A stretch of DNA of 47,459 bases from Lacticaseibacillus saniviri JCM 17471 = DSM 24301 (GCF_001311785.1 NZ_BBBX01000022.1:1-47459), one strand, 5' to 3'. Positions 37,154 to 46,715 are shown, counted from the first letter of the stretch. Notes: generated from the letters alone by a model not told the origin. Numbers and translations are program-made.

Positions 37154-37915
37154 ATGAAGATTATTATTTCTCCCGCCAAAAATGAAGGTGGATGCGGATA
37201 GTTTTGCCGTGTTGAGTCAGCCAAAGTATATGACTGAGACCGCGGAAATCGCGCAGACACTGCAACGCGCCACCTATGATGAATTACAAACTCTGTGGCA
37301 CACTAACGACAAGTGACGCGACTCAATCAAGCGCGTTTGGAGAGGCTCGATTTGACCCACCAAGTGACGCCGGCGTTGATTGCCTATTCGGGGATTCAGT
37401 ATCAGTACATGGCACCTGATGTGTTCACGGCGGCCGCGTTGGCCTATGTGCAAGCCCATCTGCGTATTCTCTCAGGGTTCTATGGCATCTTGCGGCCCTT
37501 TGATGGTGTGGTGCCTTATCGGTTGGAAATGCAGGCTAAACTGCGCGTGGGTGATGCGGACAATCTTTACGCCTATTGGGGCGATAAGCTCTACACCGCG
37601 CTAAACAATGCAGGGGAGCCCATCATCAATTTGGCGTCACAGGAATATGCCAAGACAATTCAAAAGTACCTGCAACCGAGCGATGTTTTCATCGATATTG
37701 TGTTCGGTAGTCTAGTGGATGGCAAAGTGAAAACGCGGGCGACATTGGCCAAGATGGCCCGTGGCGAGATGGTGCGCTTCATGGCCGAAAATAACGTGAC
37801 CACGTTGGACGAGCTGCGGATGTTTGATCGGCTCAATTATCACTATCAGGCGGCATTATCGAGCGACGACAAGCTGGTTTTATCGATAATTAACGATGAG
37901 TTTGCGTTATACTGA
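37154..37915 (+). CDS. yaaA: YaaA family peroxide-stress protein (UPF0246; two frameshifts)
   Basis: About 254 residues. The N-terminus M-K-I-I-I-S-P-A-K and the F-Y-G-I-L-R-P-F-D-G-V-V-P-Y-R-L-E-M segment are diagnostic of YaaA, which in E. coli limits free iron and DNA damage under peroxide stress. Also L-Y-A-Y-W-G and the C-terminal R-F-M-A-E-N. The A-run after P-A-K is shortened near 37185 (apparently two bases) and one T is lost near 37315 (restoring N-D-K-L-T-R-L-N-Q). It is closely spaced after the ASCH gene. Confidence 0.85.
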
Positions 37916-37948
37916 CAGACATTAAAATTGAAAAAAGAGGACAATTGA

Positions 37949-38931
37949 ATGAAAGCATGGCAAGTGCAAAGTGCAGCTAATCGCACGATTGAGGATTTGG
38001 TGTTGGCCGAGGTACCCGAACCCCAGATAACGGCCACGGAACTACTGGTTAAAATGCACGTCGTTGGACTCAACCCAGTGGACTATAAGGTGATTGAGAA
38101 TGGGATTGATAGTTGGCAATATCCGCATACGGTCGGGATTGACGCGGTCGGTGAGGTTGTCGCGCTGGGAGAACAAACCAGTGGCTTCAATATCGGCGAT
38201 CGGGTCTTTTACCATGGTGATTTGCGGCATGACGGCAGCCTAGCAGAATTTGCGGCCACGGATTTTCGCGGTGTGGGCCATGTGCCTGATACGATGAGCG
38301 ATGAACAGGCATCGGCGATTCTGTGCTCTGCGATGACCGCGTATCAAGCGCTGTACCGCAAGGCTAATTTGGTGGGCAAACAGACTATCCTGATTCACGC
38401 GGGCGGCGGTAACGTCGGGTTCATCGGTATTCAGCTGGCAAAGAAATTAGGCTTGACCGTGATTGCGACGACCTCGGCCCGCAAACGGGAGCTGGTTACG
38501 CAAGCCGGCGCTGATGTGATTATCGATTATCATGTAGAAACGTGACCGAACGCGTCTTAGAGACGACAAATCAATTGGGCGTTGATCTGAGTCTCAATAC
38601 CATCGGCCAGCAGGAAATTGCCCCCGACATCGACCGAATGGCCTATAATGGTCAGATTTTGGTCGTTGGCGATGGCATTCCCGAAGGCCTTGATTTGGAT
38701 GGTCGCGCGCTGACGATTGCGCGTATCGCGCTGGGTGGTGTTTATCGCTCGGATAACGGCGCACAGATTCACGATTTGGCCATCATGGCTGAGTCATTAG
38801 CCACGATGGTGATGCACCATGAATTAGTGGCGCCCGTTGATTGGCTGGTACCGATGCAAGACGTCAAGGCGGCCATGGTGGCGGTTAAGGCTGGCACAGC
38901 GCAAGGCAAAATCAGTGTGAAAGTGCAATAA
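37949..38931 (+). CDS. MDR-family quinone oxidoreductase/alcohol dehydrogenase (frameshift near 38540)
   Basis: About 327 residues. GroES-like domain with V-G-L-N-P-V-D-Y-K and V-G-I-D-A-V-G-E-V-V-A-L-G, Rossmann motif H-A-G-G-G-N-V-G-F, and a C-terminal G-K-I-S-V. No zinc ligands. Adding one A near 38540 gives H-V-E-N-V-T-E-R-V. It lies 33 bases after yaaA with an AGAGGACAATTGA start region and may be part of the same stress transcript. Its stop codon overlaps the first base of repeat copy E. Confidence 0.85.
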
Positions 38932-39069
38932 AAAGGGGTTGCGACAAATTTTTGTCGCAACCCCTTTTCCAATTTCCGAACACGTTAGATTAATCGCGTT
39001 TCAAAAGACTGAGAATTCCGGTTAATAGGAATTAATCCTCATTCTCAACGCGTCTTTCGTCACAGCCCC
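38931..39069. repeat. Structured intergenic repeat, copy E (short form)
   Basis: Hairpin AAAAGGGGTTGCGACAAA (38931-38948) with TTTGTCGCAACCCCTTTT (38951-38968), then the core with AATTTCCGAACACG, CTGAGAATTCCGG, AATTAATCCTCATTCTC and the distal TCTTTCGTCACAGCCCC. It overlaps the MDR stop codon and ends 17 bases before the convergent SDR stop. Confidence 0.85.
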
Positions 39070-39085
39070 ATTTTGTGTTGTTAAA

Positions 39086-39745
39086 TTACCGCTTGCCGTA
39101 AATCAATTCAGGCTCTGTGCGTTGTGTGGCTTGATCGTAGAATGCTTGGGCGATGGTGGTAGGATTTTGCTTGCCATCATTACCTTCACGAATGTAAGTC
39201 CAGATGTTAACTAAGCCAGCGAACACGCCATCTTTTTGAAGGTCCTTGTTGAGCGAAAGGGCAAAATTGTGCACGGCTGCCTTACCCATGGACTGCGACG
39301 TATCTGTTGTGCCTGGCTTGGAAGCCACGACACTGTTGGTGAACAAGATGGCTCCCTTGGTTTCCTTGAGCAATGGCACGGTTTGGTTAGCGATTTGAAC
39401 GGCGCTGCCGACATTGACCGTCAAATCCTGCATGATGTCCGCGCCTGTGAAGGTGCTTGGCCGGCCCTTGCGCCGCATTGTCGCGTTAAAAATCACGGTA
39501 TCCAGGTCACCGAGCTTAGCGATTGCTTCTACGGATTGTGTGACGCTGTCGAAGTTTGAAAGATCGACAGGCACTGCAGAAGCGGTGATGCCTTCAGCCT
39601 CAAGCGCTGATTGCACCTGCTTCAGATGATCCTGATCGCGTTCGAGCAACGCGACAGTATACCCTTGCTTGCCAAAGACTTCACCCAATGCCTGACCCAG
39701 ACCAGATTTACCAACACCATAAATTGCTAATACCTTATTTGCCAT
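39086..39745 (-). CDS. Atypical short-chain dehydrogenase/reductase
   Basis: 219 residues, intact, start at 39745 after GGGGTGAG. Nucleotide motif Y-G-V-G-K-S-G-L-G, D-L-S-N-F-D-S-V and the N-A-T segment replacing N-N-A-G. At the catalytic site the Ser is present (T-N-S-V-V-A-S) and Lys is conserved (S-M-G-K), but the Tyr of Y-x-x-x-K is replaced by Gln. It may bind NAD(P) without classical oxidoreductase chemistry. It is convergent with the MDR gene across repeat E. Confidence 0.75.
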   Translation of the reverse strand: MANKVLAIYGVGKSGLGQALGEVFGKQGYTVALLERDQDHLKQVQSALEAEGITASAVPVDLSNFDSVTQSVEAIAKLGDLDTVIFNATMRRKGRPSTFTGADIMQDLTVNVGSAVQIANQTVPLLKETKGAILFTNSVVASKPGTTDTSQSMGKAAVHNFALSLNKDLQKDGVFAGLVNIWTYIREGNDGKQNPTTIAQAFYDQATQRTEPELIYGKR

Positions 39746-39835
39746 TTGTCTCACCCCAACATTTGATTTGTTGCGGTCATTGTAGCGCCAAGTGCCACAA
39801 AATAAATTAATTGGTTTCGCACGGCGGTGTGACGG

Positions 39836-40493
39836 CTATTTCTTGGGTAAGCTGCGGCCGCGCGCATAAGCGGCCACCACGACGCGATCATCGAGGTAAT
39901 TGGCCATATAGACATTCTCTGGTTCATAGCCCTGTTCGGCCAATTCGCGGCGCAACCAGTCCTCGTCTTTGTGGATGTCTTCCAGCGTATCGAATGCGAT
40001 TTGACCATCCAATACGAGTGGGAATTTGATGCTGGTATCGCCTCGTTTCACAATGGTGAGCTGGCCGTTCAATTCCAGAATGGCACGTTCCACTTCGCGA
40101 ATATCGGCGACACCACTCGTCCGCATTTGTAGGAGAGATCGTTAGCCGAGATGCCTGCCTTGGTCGCGTTATCGACCAAGACTTGACCGTGATGAACCAC
40201 CAAAACGGGCGTGCCATCAATCCATTTTTGATCAGCGGATGGTGGTTGGTCAGGTACTTGGACGACAGCACAATCAATGTCCAGATCAGGAGCACATTGA
40301 AAAACTGGAGGAGGGAGATGTCTTGATTGTAGATGACGCCCCCGATAATGCCCCCAAGCACAAAGTTTTGCATCTGATCGACAATGGTGCTGGGCGCCAA
40401 ATTCCCTTTGCCGGCCAGCTGAATCTGGACCACAAAAGTGATAAACCCCATGAGTAATTTGAGTGCGGTATTGAGATAGAGTCCTTGCAGCAT
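39836..40493 (-). CDS. DUF421/YetF-family membrane protein (two frameshifts)
   Basis: About 219 residues from the ATG at 40493, chosen for its AGGAGG site 8 bases upstream. Three membrane segments, then the cytosolic YetF-like domain with D-W-L-R-R-E-L-A-E-Q-G-Y and the N-Y-L-D-D segment. Two A-run losses, near 40225 and 40132, are repaired by one A each (giving I-K-K-W-I-D-G-T-P and S-Y-K-M-R-T-S-G). The function is unknown. It follows the DUF3290 gene, its constant neighbour in lactobacilli. Confidence 0.8.
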
Positions 40494-40534
40494 GTCTGGC
40501 ACCTCCTATTGCACGTACTGACTGTTACGGTCGA

Positions 40535-40966
40535 TTAATTGGTATGCTTGAGCTGATAGGACGCGCCATCGGTATCGATGATGACGGTGTAGGTCTTGTC
40601 GTTATCATGATCAAATTGAATCAGCATGCCCGTATAAACGCTGGTGGAATTCGCAGCCAGGCGTTTGGGCGAAATCTTCTTGGTTTTGGCAATCGATGTG
40701 AGCAGATTCGCCGCGGCTAAGGAGTTACGCGATGCACTCTGATTCTGCTGCAAATCGACGACCTGAATGCCAATCGTCAAAAGCACAGCGATGACAATGA
40801 TGACCAACAAATCACGATATTTGGTGACGTCGCGATGGCGCAAGGTATAGATGACATTGATGATAATGGCGAGGGCCCCGGCAAAAATCAGCACATAGCG
40901 TAGTGTTGATTGCCAGTTGGGTTGGCGCAATAGATATTGGTAAGGATAAAAGACGGTGAGTAGCAT
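40535..40966 (-). CDS. DUF3290 membrane protein
   Basis: 143 residues, intact. An N-terminal Y-P-Y-Q-Y-L segment, two membrane helices, and a C-terminal extracellular or cytosolic domain of about 75 residues. DUF3290 and DUF421 genes are normally adjacent in lactobacilli, as here, and are thought to form a pair; the molecular function is unknown. Start with GAGGTCGCTGCC, a fair site. Confidence 0.8.
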   Translation of the reverse strand: MLLTVFYPYQYLLRQPNWQSTLRYVLIFAGALAIIINVIYTLRHRDVTKYRDLLVIIVIAVLLTIGIQVVDLQQNQSASRNSLAAANLLTSIAKTKKISPKRLAANSTSVYTGMLIQFDHDNDKTYTVIIDTDGASYQLKHTN

Positions 40967-41189
40967 GGCAGCGACCTCCAGTGATTTCGTATTGCTATTA
41001 GTATACTTAATGATAGAGCGTGATGTCGAAATTTGTCACTGGTCTATTTTAGATTGCGTGACAGTGACACGAAATAACTTGAAAAGTGCGCGTAATAGTT
41101 TCATGATAAAGAAGTAATGACAGCGTTTTTTAAACGTGGGTGATAGACCGTTTCATCGCCGACGAGTAAACCAAGAAGAGGGTAATCAT

Positions 41190-42074
41190 ATGTTAACCAT
41201 TGAGAACGGTAAGTTTCGCGCAACCATCAGTGAGATGGGGGCTGAGCTCCAAAGTTTAGTGAACCGCAAGGATGACTATGAATTCATGTGGTCTGATAAG
41301 GGCCGCGGATTCTGGGGCCGTCACGCACCCATTCTTTTCCCATCTATCGGGAAGTCCAATGATGACCAATATTCAATCGATGGCCAGCTCTATCCGATGC
41401 ACCAACACGGGTTCGCGCGTGATTTTCCATTCACCATTGTGAAGCAGGACAAATCGAGTGCGACCTTCAGCTTAAAGTCCAACGATGAGACGCGCACCAT
41501 GTTCCCATTCGACTTCGAACTGTTAGTGACCTACAGCTTGAGCAAGAAGGGTTTGGATGTGGCTTATACCGTCAAGAACGTGGATAAGCAAGACTTTGCC
41601 TTCTCATTGGGCTCACACCCTGGGTTCCAAGTGGCGTTGAACGATGCCGGTGACTTCGATGATTACAGTGTAACCGTTACTCCTGTTGACGGCGCCATCA
41701 AGCAATTTGATATCGATCCCGTACCATTTCGGAACGGTGACGTATCCGAACTGGCTGCCGCAGATGGCAATAAGATTCCACTCACACATGCCCTTTTGGA
41801 TGATGGGCTGATTATCTTGGACAATCCTGAAATTCAAAGTGTGACGCTGAGCTCACCTAATCAAAAGCACAGTGTGACCTTGCAAGTGAACGATTTCCCT
41901 TATGTCACACTCTGGAGTCCTGAACACAAGAATGCGCCATTCATCTGTGTGGAACCATTCAATGGCCTGCCTGACAAATTCGGTGATCCAACTGACTTGT
42001 TCCATAAGGAAGGCAATGTGACCGTTAAGGCACGTGATCAAAAGCAAATGCACTATCAAATTGATTTGATCTAA
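41190..42074 (+). CDS. Aldose 1-epimerase family protein (mutarotase-like, LacX type)
   Basis: 294 residues, intact, from the ATG at 41190 (AGAGGG upstream). Galactose mutarotase fold; G-R-H-A-P-I-L-F-P-S-I-G near the start and S-L-G-S-H-P-G-F-Q with the conserved catalytic-type His, then E-P-F-N-G-L-P-D near the end. It would interconvert alpha and beta anomers of sugars in the cytosol. It is not next to a sugar operon, so the sugar is unknown. It ends a few bases before repeat copy F. Confidence 0.85.
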   Translation: MLTIENGKFRATISEMGAELQSLVNRKDDYEFMWSDKGRGFWGRHAPILFPSIGKSNDDQYSIDGQLYPMHQHGFARDFPFTIVKQDKSSATFSLKSNDETRTMFPFDFELLVTYSLSKKGLDVAYTVKNVDKQDFAFSLGSHPGFQVALNDAGDFDDYSVTVTPVDGAIKQFDIDPVPFRNGDVSELAAADGNKIPLTHALLDDGLIILDNPEIQSVTLSSPNQKHSVTLQVNDFPYVTLWSPEHKNAPFICVEPFNGLPDKFGDPTDLFHKEGNVTVKARDQKQMHYQIDLI

Positions 42075-42082
42075 AAGAGAGA

Positions 42083-42320
42083 AGCTGTGACAAAAGGTGT
42101 TTAGAGAATGAGGACTAATGTGGATTGGTGATAAATCCCGAACTTAGGATTTGAAACAATCCATTAACGTGATTGAACTCGCAACAACTTGCGCCCAGCT
42201 TGGTTCGTTATTGGCAGAGACTGCCAATTAAACGAACCTATGCTGGTGCTCAGTTGCTGAGCGCGAGGTCGCACACTTCTCTGTTAGCCGGAATTTTCTA
42301 CCTTTTGGAACGCGATTAGC
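42083..42320. repeat. Structured intergenic repeat, copy F (long form, reverse orientation)
   Basis: Reads as the reverse complement of copies B and D: AGCTGTGACAAAAGGTG (42083) and GAGAATGAGGACTAATG first, then the large hairpin (GTGATTGAACTCGCAAC ... GCGAGGTCGCACAC, loop TTGGCAGAGACTGCCAA), then CTGTTAGCCGGAATTTT and CTTTTGGAACGCGATTAG. The first terminator hairpin of the family is missing at the far end. It lies between the convergent epimerase and SLAP genes. Confidence 0.8.
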
Positions 42321-42332
42321 TGACAACACTTG

Positions 42333-42431
42333 CGAGCACTAACGGGACTAGCAAAGCAATCGTGGTTTTAACGATTGATGCTAGTCCGGTTAGGCGGAAC
42401 AGGCAGTGTGAATGAACGCGTTTGATTCAAA
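42333..42431 (+). repeat. Hairpin module S, copy 2
   Basis: Stem ACTAGCAAAGCAATCGT with ACGATTGATGCTAGT, outer CTAACGGG/CCGGTTAG. Same order of elements as copy 1 at 22471 (stem, GGCGGAACAGGCAGTGTGA tail, then AAAATAAGG into a terminator hairpin). Three stem pairs differ from copy 1 by compensatory changes. Confidence 0.75.
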
Positions 42432-42481
42432 AATAAGGCATCTGTGCCATAACCTTTGTAGGTTGGCACAGATGCCTTATT
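42432..42481. terminator. Bidirectional hairpin terminator after the SLAP protein gene
   Basis: AATAAGGCATCTGTGCC (42432-42448) with GGCACAGATGCCTTATT (42465-42481), a perfect 17-bp stem ending 8 bases from the SLAP gene stop codon. Confidence 0.9.
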
Positions 42482-42488
42482 AATTTAT

Positions 42489-43229
42489 TTAAATTCCACG
42501 GAAGATGGTGTACTTTGCTTGGAAGTATTGGTCGCCACCCAAGGAGTACATCTTCATCCCCTTGATGGTTTTAGTGCCATAGACTTTCCATGCAGAACCG
42601 TGTTGTAACTTCTTGGCACCAGCAGCGCCACTGTATTTTACGGTGCTACTGTTCTTACCGCCCTTAACGTTATAGTTGGTCCCATTTGCGTGGTAGACCT
42701 GGATCCCATAGCCTTTGACGTAGTTGACGGTGATGACACCGGTCTGGTTAGCGGAAGGCTTAGGTGCTGTTGGAATCGCTTGGCCGGTTGGCTTCACGTA
42801 AACGACAACCGTTTCGTCAGCGAAAATTGGACGAATGAGAATTTGATCATCATAAATAAAGGCATCAGAGTCCTTTAATACGTGGCTTGCATTACCGGCA
42901 ACAGAGACGAATTGGTAGCCGTATGGAATGGTATCTTTATCGTAGTGGTCACCAAGATTATTATAATCAAGCTCTTCGACAAATTGGTGGGTATAGATGG
43001 TTTGACCGTTGTTTTGATTGACCACCTTGAGTAGGACTTTCGAGTAGCTCCCAGTGCTATCGTTTACCATAGTGCTGTAGTAACCATCGGCTGCCTTATG
43101 CATTTGCGTCCAGCCGTAATTAGCGGCCGACACCGTATTGCTTGTGACACTGCTCAAGCCGATACCCAGTACTGCTGCGCCCAAAACTAACCCTAACTTC
43201 ACTTTACTGCTACCAAAATAATGTTTCAT
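42489..43229 (-). CDS. Secreted SLAP-domain wall-associated protein
   Basis: 246 residues from the ATG at 43229, which has GGGAGAG at a better distance than the ATG at 43232. The signal peptide ends around V-S-A-A. A middle domain of about 130 residues is unassigned. The C-terminal module (Y-G-I-Q-V-Y, G-S-A-W-K-V-Y-G, M-Y-S-L-G-G-D-Q-Y-F-Q-A-K-Y) is the same SLAP-like unit as in the GH25 muramidase at 21369. It should sit in the cell wall. Intact; transcribed alone. Confidence 0.75.
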   Translation of the reverse strand: MKHYFGSSKVKLGLVLGAAVLGIGLSSVTSNTVSAANYGWTQMHKAADGYYSTMVNDSTGSYSKVLLKVVNQNNGQTIYTHQFVEELDYNNLGDHYDKDTIPYGYQFVSVAGNASHVLKDSDAFIYDDQILIRPIFADETVVVYVKPTGQAIPTAPKPSANQTGVITVNYVKGYGIQVYHANGTNYNVKGGKNSSTVKYSGAAGAKKLQHGSAWKVYGTKTIKGMKMYSLGGDQYFQAKYTIFRGI

Positions 43230-43363
43230 CATGACTCTCCCTTGATTGTAGTCGCGATCGTCATCGCAATGGTTGTGCATGCGTTCAACAAATCAAACTC
43301 TAAACTTCAAAAACCTTGACGTCAAGCAAAATATAATTTGATCGCTTTTTGGCTGAAAAATGA

Positions 43364-44222
43364 TTATTGTTCGAATTCATCGCGATGTTGCGCAAAGAAA
43401 GCCGCATAGACTTGTATTGCAGGCAGGGCTTGCCAAGGTTTAGCAACCACAGGTGTTGCATCCAAATCATAGACCTTAGCGTGTGGCATCGCGAGGACAA
43501 ACGGTGAATGGGTCGCAATAATGAACTGGCACCCAAAGAAACGCGCACTATCCGTCAATAATTGGGCAAGCTCTTGTTGATGTTGTGGTGAAAGTGAATT
43601 TTCAGGTTCATCCAGCAAGTAGAGATGATTGTCTTGCAGCTTCTGGTCAAAGAACTGCATCGCACTTTCACCGTTGGACCATTCACGCGCATTGGCCATC
43701 AGATTCTCGCGTACATAGCGAGATTGCGTTTGCGGCGGACATCGAGCACCTTCTTGAGTTTGTCGTAATCAGCCATATTGTGATAGTGGAAATCACTGAA
43801 CTTGGTGGTGAGATAATCTTTGAACATATCGGTTCGCGTATCGTCAATATTTTGATTGAGGGCACGAACATGGAGCATGGCGTCGAATACATCGTCGCTC
43901 GTAACAATCGCTGAGTCAGAAGGAATCGGCTGTCTGAGCTGATAATCGCACAGTTCAAGATAGTCTTCATAAAAGCTGGAACGGTTATAGAGACTACCGC
44001 GGGTTAAGTTTTAATTTTTCCGCGATGATGTTGAGGAGCGTCGACTTTCCTGAACCATTATCACCATACAAATCGTGACCGGTTCAAAGGTAGATTGGTT
44101 AGATGTTTGTTGGGAAACAACTGAAAGGGATAGTATGTTGTGAATGCTTTGCTCTTTTGGTCGATGAAGAATTTCCATTCCGCATGTTCATCGGGCAAGG
44201 TGAACGATTCGATATATTGCAT
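43364..44222 (-). CDS. AAA/ABC-type ATP-binding protein (four frameshifts)
   Basis: About 287 residues. It starts at 44222 (GAGG upstream) with M-Q-Y-I-E-S-F-T-L-P. The Walker A motif G-D-N-G-S-G-K-S-T lies near residue 65, followed by L-L-N-I-I-A-E; the Walker B segment is L-Y-L-L-D-E-P-E-N-S, followed by the H-Q-Q-E-L helix and the switch His in A-T-H-S-P-F. This is the AAA_15/AAA_21 group of soluble predicted ATPases, role unknown. Frames change near 44100, 44090, 44007 and 43712; all but the one at 44007 are repaired by adding one base. It is divergent from the isochorismatase gene. Confidence 0.75.
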
Positions 44223-44310
44223 GATTGGGCCTCGATTCTTGAGTGCTGCACGAATGACTGGCGAATACGCTATAATGATAACAAATTATGATTCCAAGGG
44301 GGGGATTCAG

Positions 44311-44786
44311 ATGACGCGCGCATTATTAGTGATTGATCTCCAAAATGGTGTGGGGCCGTTAATCGATGCGGCGAGCTTACTGACTCGCGTGAATCAGCGG
44401 ATTGCGGCATTCCGACAACAACAGCAACCGATTATTTTATTCGGCATCAAGAACCCGGCATGGAAAAGAACACGGACGCCTGGCAATTGGTGGCAGGGCT
44501 CGACCATCGAGATACCGATCATTATGTCGACAAGACGCACCCTGATTCATTCCACAAAACGGTGCTGCAACAGACATTAGATGATTTGACCGTGGATGAA
44601 CTCGAAATTTGTGGCGCGGAAACCCAGTTTTGCGTGGACACGACCATCAAGGCGGCATTTGACCGTGGCTATCCGATTGTGATGAAGCACCACATGACCT
44701 CAACGGAAGAAGATGATCTGATTCCCGTTCCCGTGATGGTGACGCACTACGAACGGATTTGGGATCATCACTTAGTCACGTTTTAG
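44311..44786 (+). CDS. Isochorismatase-like cysteine hydrolase (frameshift near 44443)
   Basis: About 158 residues, start at 44311 after AAGGGGGGG. The cysteine hydrolase triad is visible: Asp in V-I-D-L-Q, Lys in Y-V-D-K-T-H-P-D-S-F and the nucleophilic Cys in E-T-Q-F-C-V-D-T-T. Family members hydrolyse amides or isochorismate; nicotinamidase-like or other small-molecule activity is possible. Adding one T near 44443 gives I-L-F-R-H-Q-E-P-G. It is upstream of the TetM-like gene by 20 bases. Confidence 0.85.
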
Positions 44787-44806
44787 ATGAATAGAGGACA
44801 ATTATT

Positions 44807-46715
44807 GTGAAACATATTGTAACAGGCATTGTGGCGCACGTTGACGCGGGTAAGACCACGCTGTCAGAGGCATTGTTGTATCGCAGTGGCGAGCTAAGAC
44901 AGTTGGGTCGCGTTGATAATGGCGATGCGTTTTTGGATTCAGATGTACTGGAAAAACAGCGCGGCATCACGATTTTTCGCATCAGGCTAATCTGCAGTAC
45001 CAGGACTTAGCCATTACACTGCTCGACACCCCAGGACACGTGGATTTTGCCAGTCAGACGGAACAAGTGCTGTCGGTACTGGATTACGCGATTCTGGTTG
45101 TGGCCGCCACAGATGGGATTCAGGGCTACACGCAGACCCTGTGGCACTTACTCGAGCGCTATCAGGTGCCCACTTTTGTTTTGTGAACAAAATGGACGCA
45201 CCGGGCGTCGATAAGACCGCGGTGCTGGAACAACTACAAGCGGTCTTATCGCCGGGTATCTTAGAAGTAGAGACCATGACAGAAGAAGTCGCGCTTCAGA
45301 ATGAAGCAGTGCTGGATGACTATTTGGCTCAGGGGGAGCTGCCCGATGCCACGATTCGACGCATGATTCAACGACGCCAAGTTTTCCCCGTTTATTTTGG
45401 TGCCGCGCTCAAGCTGGACGGGGTTGATGACTTTTAGCCGGATTCAACCGTTGGACCAATGAAGCCACAGGTGAAGCCGAGTTTGGGGCGCGGGTTTTCA
45501 AAATCTCGCACGATGACAAGGGTGAACGATTGACTTGGGTTCGGGTCACGGGCGGTGAATTAGCGACCAAGGCCATGATTTTACCTGACCAAAAATCAAT
45601 CAGTTGCGGCAATATAACGGTGAGAAATATACCGTGGTGCCAAATGTAATGGCGGGACAGATCTGCGTCATTCCTGGTTTAGAAGCGACCTATCCGGGAC
45701 AAGGGTTGGGTGCATTGGCGGATGCAAAAGCACCGTTCATGCAGCCGGTGTTGAACTATGCGTTGGATCCTAAAGATAATGATATCCATGCCTGCTTGGC
45801 AGCGTTGCGGCAATTAGAAGATGAAGATCCACAATTACATGTGATGTGGTCCAGCCAGCTGCAGGAACTGCGAGTGCAGATTATGGGCCCGATTCAACTC
45901 GAAGTGTTGCAACAACTGCTGCTGACGCGCTTTGATTTGGATGTCGCGTTTGGTGAGGGGAGTATTCTGTACAAAGAAACCATCACGGCACCCATTGAGG
46001 GCGTTGGGCATTTTGAACCCCTGCGCCACTATGCGGAAGTACATCTGTTACTCCAACCGGCAGCGGTGGGCAGCGGATTGACATTTGATGCCGACGTGCC
46101 CGTGGACGTGTTGGGAAAAAACTGGCAACACCAAGTGCTGAGCAGCTGGGTGCCAAAGAGCATTTGGGTGTGCTGACGGGGTCACCCATCACGGATATGC
46201 GGGTCACACTGGTCAATGGCCGAGCCAACAATGTGCACTCAGTCGGTGGTGATTTCCGTGAAGCCACGTGGCGCGCCTTGCGCCAGGGCCTGATGATGGC
46301 CAAAGTGACGGATACTGCGCAGTTGTTGGAGCCGTGGTATCAATTCCGCTTGGTGGTGGCGCCTGATCAAATCGGGCGCGCGATGACAGACGTACAGCGG
46401 ATGAGCGGCCAATTTGATGCACCAGAGACAACTGCCTCAAATGCGGTGCTGACTGGTACGGCGCCGGTGTCTGAGATGCAGGATTATGCGCGTGAGGTGC
46501 AAGCCTATACGCATGGGCAAGGCCAATTGGAACTCGTCGTGGCCGGCTATCAACCGTGTCACAATGCGGAAGAAGTGATTGAAAGCCGCGCGTACAATCC
46601 CACTGGCGACGTCGCCAACACACCCGATTCCGTATTCTGTGCCCACGGTGCTGGCTATCCCGTGGCGTGGAATCAAGTGCCAGAAGCCGCGCATGTGGCG
46701 TATTTCGATTCTTAA
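44807..46715 (+). CDS. TetM/EF-G-like translational GTPase (five frameshifts)
   Basis: About 637 residues, the length of ribosomal protection proteins. G1 [10 protein letters not shown]2 region R-G-I-T-I-F, G3 D-T-P-G-H-V-D-F and G4 N-K-M-D are intact. Domains III-V follow, with E-P-L-R-H-Y-A-E-V and L-L-E-P-W-Y-Q-F. The family rescues ribosomes from tetracycline or acts as a chromosomal paralogue of unknown use. The domain IV loop expected to hold the Y-S-P-V-S-T tip reads S-V-G-G-D-F-R here, so tetracycline protection is doubtful. Frames change near 44977, 45176, 45436, 45596 and 46148, each fixed by one A or T. Confidence 0.8.

Noticed and set aside
19641..42481. The repeats as a CRISPR array or an insertion sequence
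   Set aside because: Copies are far apart and separate, not regularly spaced, and no transposase or cas gene is present.
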